Part shown: positions 7,640-10,691 of the stretch, in pieces
How positions within the stretch are numbered: position 1 is the first letter of the stretch
Layout of the letters: the number at the start of each line of letters is the position of its first letter
NCBI GenBank assembly: GCA_017551405.1
Contig: JAFZLP010000095.1
Location: forward strand, 1-10,691
Direction: 5' to 3'
Length of the DNA stretch: 10,691 nucleotides
Source: Bacteroidales bacterium
GTDB lineage: Bacteria; Bacteroidota; Bacteroidia; Bacteroidales; UBA932
Notes under the pieces: model-generated
What the model saw: the letters and a program-made list of their open reading frames with translations, nothing else
Told to the model about the DNA's origin: nothing
The model's database searches: none
Position numbers and translations under genes: made by a program

Positions 7640-9809
7640 CAGCGCCGTTGGCCACGACCTCCTGCGGAGTGATGAAGCGCATGCTTCCGTCGCCCTGCTT
7701 GGCCATGAGTATCATGCCCTGGCTCTCGATGCCGCGTATGGTGCGCGGCTCAAGGTTGGCGAGGATGCAGATCTGCTTGCCGACCATCTGTTCCGGCGTG
7801 TAGTATTCGGCTATGCCTGAAACTATTACGCGTTTGTCGATGCCGGTGTCGATGGTGAGTTTGAGGAGCTTGTCGGTCTTGGGGACACGTTCCGCCTCGA
7901 GCACCGTGGCGGTGCGGATGTCCATCTTGCCGAAGTCGTCGAAGCTCACGGGGCTCTTCTGCGGCTCGACCTGCTTGGCGAGGGCGGCCTTTGCGGCGGC
8001 CTCTTTCTCGGCCTTGATGGCCTCGAGTTTCGCTATCTGCGCATCTATGGGGGCGTCCTCTATCTTCTCGAAGAGAAGGACGGGTTCGCCCAGCATATGG
8101 CCTTCGCTCAGGATGTCGGCGCGGCCGAGCATATCCCATGTAAGGAGCGGCAGGCCCGGCGAGAAGAGCATCTTGCCGTGACGGCGTGCATGCAGGGCTG
8201 CGGCTTCGCCTTCTTTGTAGAAGTTCTCGGTGGGCTCGCCTTCGCCTGCGCGGTAGTCCTGGCCGGCGTCAAGCGTGACGCGGAGGATGTTCCTGAGCTT
8301 CTCGCATGAGAACGGGGTGAAAGGCTCGAAGGCTACGGCCAGATTGGCGCAGATCTGCAGGCAGACGTTGAGTATTGTGCCGGTGCGGGCCATGTCGGTC
8401 TTGGCGACCTTCCACGGCTCGGTGTCGGAGATGTACTTGTTGCCCACGCGGGCTATGCCCATGGCGTCGCGGAGGGCGTCGCGGAAACGGAAGGCCTCCA
8501 GGTTGGCCTCGAGCGATTCGCGAAGCTTCGGAAGCTCGTCCAGGGCGGCGCGGTCGGCCTCAAGCAGCTCGCCGCAGGCGGGGACTTTGCCCCCGAAGTA
8601 TTTGTGGGTGAGCACCGCTGCTCGGTTCACGAAGTTGCCGAAGATGGCCACGAGCTCGCTGTTGTTGCGGGTCTGGAACTCCTTCCATGAGAAGTCGTTG
8701 TCCTTGGTTTCGGGAGCGTTGGCGGCAAGCACGTACCTCATGACGTCCGCCTTGTCGGGGAAGGCCTCCAGGTATTCGTGGGCCCATACCGCCCAGCCCC
8801 TCGAAGTGGAAATCTTGTCCCCCTCGAGGTTCAGGAATTCGTTCGCGGGCACGTTGTCGGGCAGGATATAGCCGCCGTGAGCCTTGAGCATGCTCGGGAA
8901 CACTATGCAGTGGAACACGATGTTGTCTTTGCCGATGAAATGCACCAGGCGGGTGTCTTCGCTCTTCCACCATTTTTCCCAGCTGGCGGGCAGCAGCTCC
9001 TTGGTGTTGGAGATATAGCCTATGGGGGCGTCGAACCACACGTAGAGCACCTTGCCTTCGGCGCCTTCCACCGGGACGGGAACGCCCCAGTCGAGGTCGC
9101 GCGAGACGGCGCGCGGCTGCAGTCCGCCGTCGAGCCAGCTCTTGCACTGGCCATACACGGTGGAGCGCCACTCCTTGTGGCCGTCGAGTATCCAGGAAGA
9201 CAGCCACTCCTGGTATTTGTCGAGGGGGAGATACCAGTGGGTGGTCTTCTTCTTGACGGGAACCGCACCTGAGAGCCTTGAAACCGGGTTCAGGAGCTCT
9301 TCGGGGCTGAGGGTGGAACCGCAGTGCTCGCACTGGTCGCCGTAGGCGCCCTCATGGCCGCACTTGGGGCAGGTGCCCACGATATAGCGGTCGGCCAGGA
9401 AGGTCTTGGCCTCGGGGTCGAAGTACTGCTCGCTTTCGCGGGTGATGAACTTGCCCTCGTCGTAGAGCTTGCGGAAAAAGTCGGAAGAGGTTTCCGCGTG
9501 CATCCTGGAGGTGGTGCGGGAATAGATGTCGAAGTTGATTCCCAGACCGGTGAACGAGTCTTTGATGATCTTGTGGTAACGGTCCACGATGTCCTGGGGG
9601 CTGCAGCCCTCGGCACGTGCCTTTATGGTGATGGGCACGCCGTGCTCGTCACTGCCGCAGACGAAGAGGACATCCGTCCCCTTCATGCGCTGATAACGGA
9701 CGTAGATGTCGGCGGGGACATAGACTCCTGCAAGGTGGCCGATATGGACCGGACCGTTGGCATATGGCAGGGCACAGGTTACGAGCGTGCGTCTGAATTC
9801 TTTTTTCAT
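7629..9809 (-). CDS. metG: Methionyl-tRNA synthetase with C-terminal tRNA-binding domain
   Basis: Cytoplasmic class I synthetase of 726 residues that charges initiator and elongator tRNA-Met. The HIGH motif is exact at 22-25. A zinc knuckle has Cys147, Cys150, Cys160 and Cys163 (CxxC-x9-CxxC). The second signature is KISTS at 332-336, the variant of KMSKS that I associate with Bacteroidota enzymes. The anticodon-binding helical domain spans about 375-510. An Ala/Lys/Glu-rich helix (about 588-615) links to a C-terminal Trbp111/EMAP-like OB-fold (about 621-726), which helps bind tRNA and dimerise. Residues about 511-557, between the anticodon domain and W-D-M-L-G, look like extra sequence compared with the roughly 680-residue enzymes of Bacteroides as I recall them. 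The start is ATG at 9809, 2 bases after the dnaG stop, with GGAGG 10 bases upstream. Probably cotranscribed with dnaG. Confidence 0.97.
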   Translation of the reverse strand: MKKEFRRTLVTCALPYANGPVHIGHLAGVYVPADIYVRYQRMKGTDVLFVCGSDEHGVPITIKARAEGCSPQDIVDRYHKIIKDSFTGLGINFDIYSRTTSRMHAETSSDFFRKLYDEGKFITRESEQYFDPEAKTFLADRYIVGTCPKCGHEGAYGDQCEHCGSTLSPEELLNPVSRLSGAVPVKKKTTHWYLPLDKYQEWLSSWILDGHKEWRSTVYGQCKSWLDGGLQPRAVSRDLDWGVPVPVEGAEGKVLYVWFDAPIGYISNTKELLPASWEKWWKSEDTRLVHFIGKDNIVFHCIVFPSMLKAHGGYILPDNVPANEFLNLEGDKISTSRGWAVWAHEYLEAFPDKADVMRYVLAANAPETKDNDFSWKEFQTRNNSELVAIFGNFVNRAAVLTHKYFGGKVPACGELLEADRAALDELPKLRESLEANLEAFRFRDALRDAMGIARVGNKYISDTEPWKVAKTDMARTGTILNVCLQICANLAVAFEPFTPFSCEKLRNILRVTLDAGQDYRAGEGEPTENFYKEGEAAALHARRHGKMLFSPGLPLLTWDMLGRADILSEGHMLGEPVLLFEKIEDAPIDAQIAKLEAIKAEKEAAAKAALAKQVEPQKSPVSFDDFGKMDIRTATVLEAERVPKTDKLLKLTIDTGIDKRVIVSGIAEYYTPEQMVGKQICILANLEPRTIRGIESQGMILMAKQGDGSMRFITPQEVVANGAVIG

Positions 9810-9811
9810 AG

Positions 9812-10691
9812 TTATTTATCCTCCGGTGTTTTAGTCATGGACTCGCGTTCGTCCATGAGGGATTTCATTATTTCAAGGGTCTTCTGCTGCCCCTCCGCGT
9901 CTTGCCCGGGGAGGCTGCGGCGCAGGTCCTTCAGTTGTTGATCGATGTGTTTGACGTGCCAGGTTTTCATGACCTTTGGCACAAAGGTGACGAGCCACGA
10001 GGAGACCGTGGTCATGCTCCCGGCGAGGTCTTTTACCGTAAGCTGGTATTTCTGCACGGAGAAGCGTGCGGCCAGAAGCGCCACCAGCCGCTGCGGGGAA
10101 TTCAGCAGATGGGTTATTATGTCCTGCTGCTCGTAACCCGCGTCGTATTCGGCCAGATAGGCCTCGTAGAGCTGTCTGTAGCCGGAATTCACCAGCTTGA
10201 AACCGTAAAGGTCGAGATAGTCGCTGATGAATTCGGTGACAGTGATGGATTCCGCCTCGAACTCCCTGGCCTCGGGGCTGTCGCTCGGGAATTCGAGGAC
10301 CTCGGTGCCGTGGGAGAGGAGGAAAGTCAGAATCTCTTCCTCCACCGGGGCGAAGAGCGCGTTTTCGGGCCTGTAGGCATCCGGCTGGGCATAATCCTCC
10401 GGCGGCAGTTCACCGTTGTCTTCGACCGGCTCGTAATATTCCGGCACATCGCCGCCGTCCCTGGTGGCAAGCTTGCGCTGCCTCTCAGCTTCCTTCCGCT
10501 CGTCTTCCAGCAGCTTCTGGCGGGTCTTGTTCACCCTCTGGAAGATGATTTCCTCTTCGGTTTCGAATTTTTCGGCGGCGGCCTGCACGAACACCGAACG
10601 CTTTACGGGATCGGGGATGCGGGCTATCGTATCGGCCATGTCGTTTATGAAATTGGCGCGCTTGAGCGGGTCGCGCCCGGCGTCGGCAAGC
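9812..10691 (-). CDS. dnaG: DNA primase DnaG, C-terminal part (5' end beyond the window)
   Basis: Primase makes the RNA primers for lagging-strand synthesis and binds the replicative helicase DnaB through its C-terminus. The frame stays open to the window edge, so the Met at 10639 is internal. About 292 residues are visible. The first 17 plus the next 40 ([11 protein letters not shown], then [12 protein letters not shown]) match the helical end of the primase catalytic core, where DnaG proteins carry a similar IPD-KR-Y/F-V segment. An acidic, Pro/Tyr-rich linker follows, then a helical C-terminal region with [20 protein letters not shown] that resembles the poorly conserved helicase-interaction part of Bacteroidota DnaG. 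The zinc-binding and TOPRIM domains would be outside the window, so their catalytic residues cannot be checked. The protein ends in K-T-P-E-D-K with TAA at 9814-9812, 2 bases before metG. Identification rests on remembered family similarity. Confidence 0.87.
   Translation of the reverse strand, partial: LADAGRDPLKRANFINDMADTIARIPDPVKRSVFVQAAAEKFETEEEIIFQRVNKTRQKLLEDERKEAERQRKLATRDGGDVPEYYEPVEDNGELPPEDYAQPDAYRPENALFAPVEEEILTFLLSHGTEVLEFPSDSPEAREFEAESITVTEFISDYLDLYGFKLVNSGYRQLYEAYLAEYDAGYEQQDIITHLLNSPQRLVALLAARFSVQKYQLTVKDLAGSMTTVSSWLVTFVPKVMKTWHVKHIDQQLKDLRRSLPGQDAEGQQKTLEIMKSLMDERESMTKTPEDK
9820..9824 (-). promoter_or_regulatory. metG: Shine-Dalgarno-like GGAGG before metG, inside the end of dnaG
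   Basis: Read on the minus strand, GGAGG lies 10 bases before the metG ATG, within the dnaG codons for Pro-Glu-Asp (CCG GAG GAT). The match to the 16S 3' end is good and the spacing is slightly long. Bacteroidota seldom depend on Shine-Dalgarno pairing, so this may be functional or a by-product of the codons. It supports the chosen metG start. Confidence 0.5.

Noticed and set aside
9324..9941. A 205-codon plus-strand open frame across the metG/dnaG junction
   Set aside because: It is antisense to two well-supported genes, including the MetRS HIGH motif and zinc knuckle regions, and its translation resembles no family I know.
9812..10639. The Met at 10639 as the start of a 275-residue protein
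   Set aside because: The frame is open for 17 more codons to the window edge, and those residues (including [11 protein letters not shown]) continue the DnaG similarity, so this is an internal Met in a truncated gene.

Overview
This window holds four protein-coding genes packed with almost no spacer DNA. It most likely comes from a fairly GC-rich member of the Bacteroidota, probably Bacteroidales. I estimate about 60% G+C from sampling lines, with codons strongly ending in C or G. The phylum call rests on three things: the layout of the 1802-residue alpha-2-macroglobulin lipoprotein, with its Trp-rich segments; the methionyl-tRNA synthetase, with a KISTS signature followed by G-W-A-V-W and a C-terminal tRNA-binding OB-fold; and the style of the DnaG C-terminus. 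I cannot resolve the genus.

Plus strand, 15-7639: a very large alpha-2-macroglobulin (A2M) family lipoprotein with an intact thioester motif (CTEQ) is followed by penicillin-binding protein 1C (pbpC). The two genes share a 4-base GTGA overlap, so they are probably translationally coupled. This is the well-known bacterial A2M/PBP1C pair. The usual model is that the A2M traps foreign proteases in the periplasm while PBP1C repairs breached peptidoglycan.

Minus strand, 10691-7629: the 3' part of the DNA primase gene dnaG (its 5' end lies beyond the window) is followed after 2 bases by metG (methionyl-tRNA synthetase). They look like one transcription unit, with a GGAGG ribosome-binding-site-like sequence for metG inside the last codons of dnaG.

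The two units converge and overlap tail to tail by 11 bases (7629-7639), leaving no intergenic terminator. There is no non-coding stretch longer than 14 bases (1-14) and I see nothing supportable in it. I found no RNA genes, mobile elements, CRISPR arrays or attachment sites. I did not find a clearly undescribed system. The points most worth checking are an extra block in MetRS, a small tandem pentapeptide repeat in the A2M, the predicted periplasmic facing of the A2M, and the tight gene junctions.
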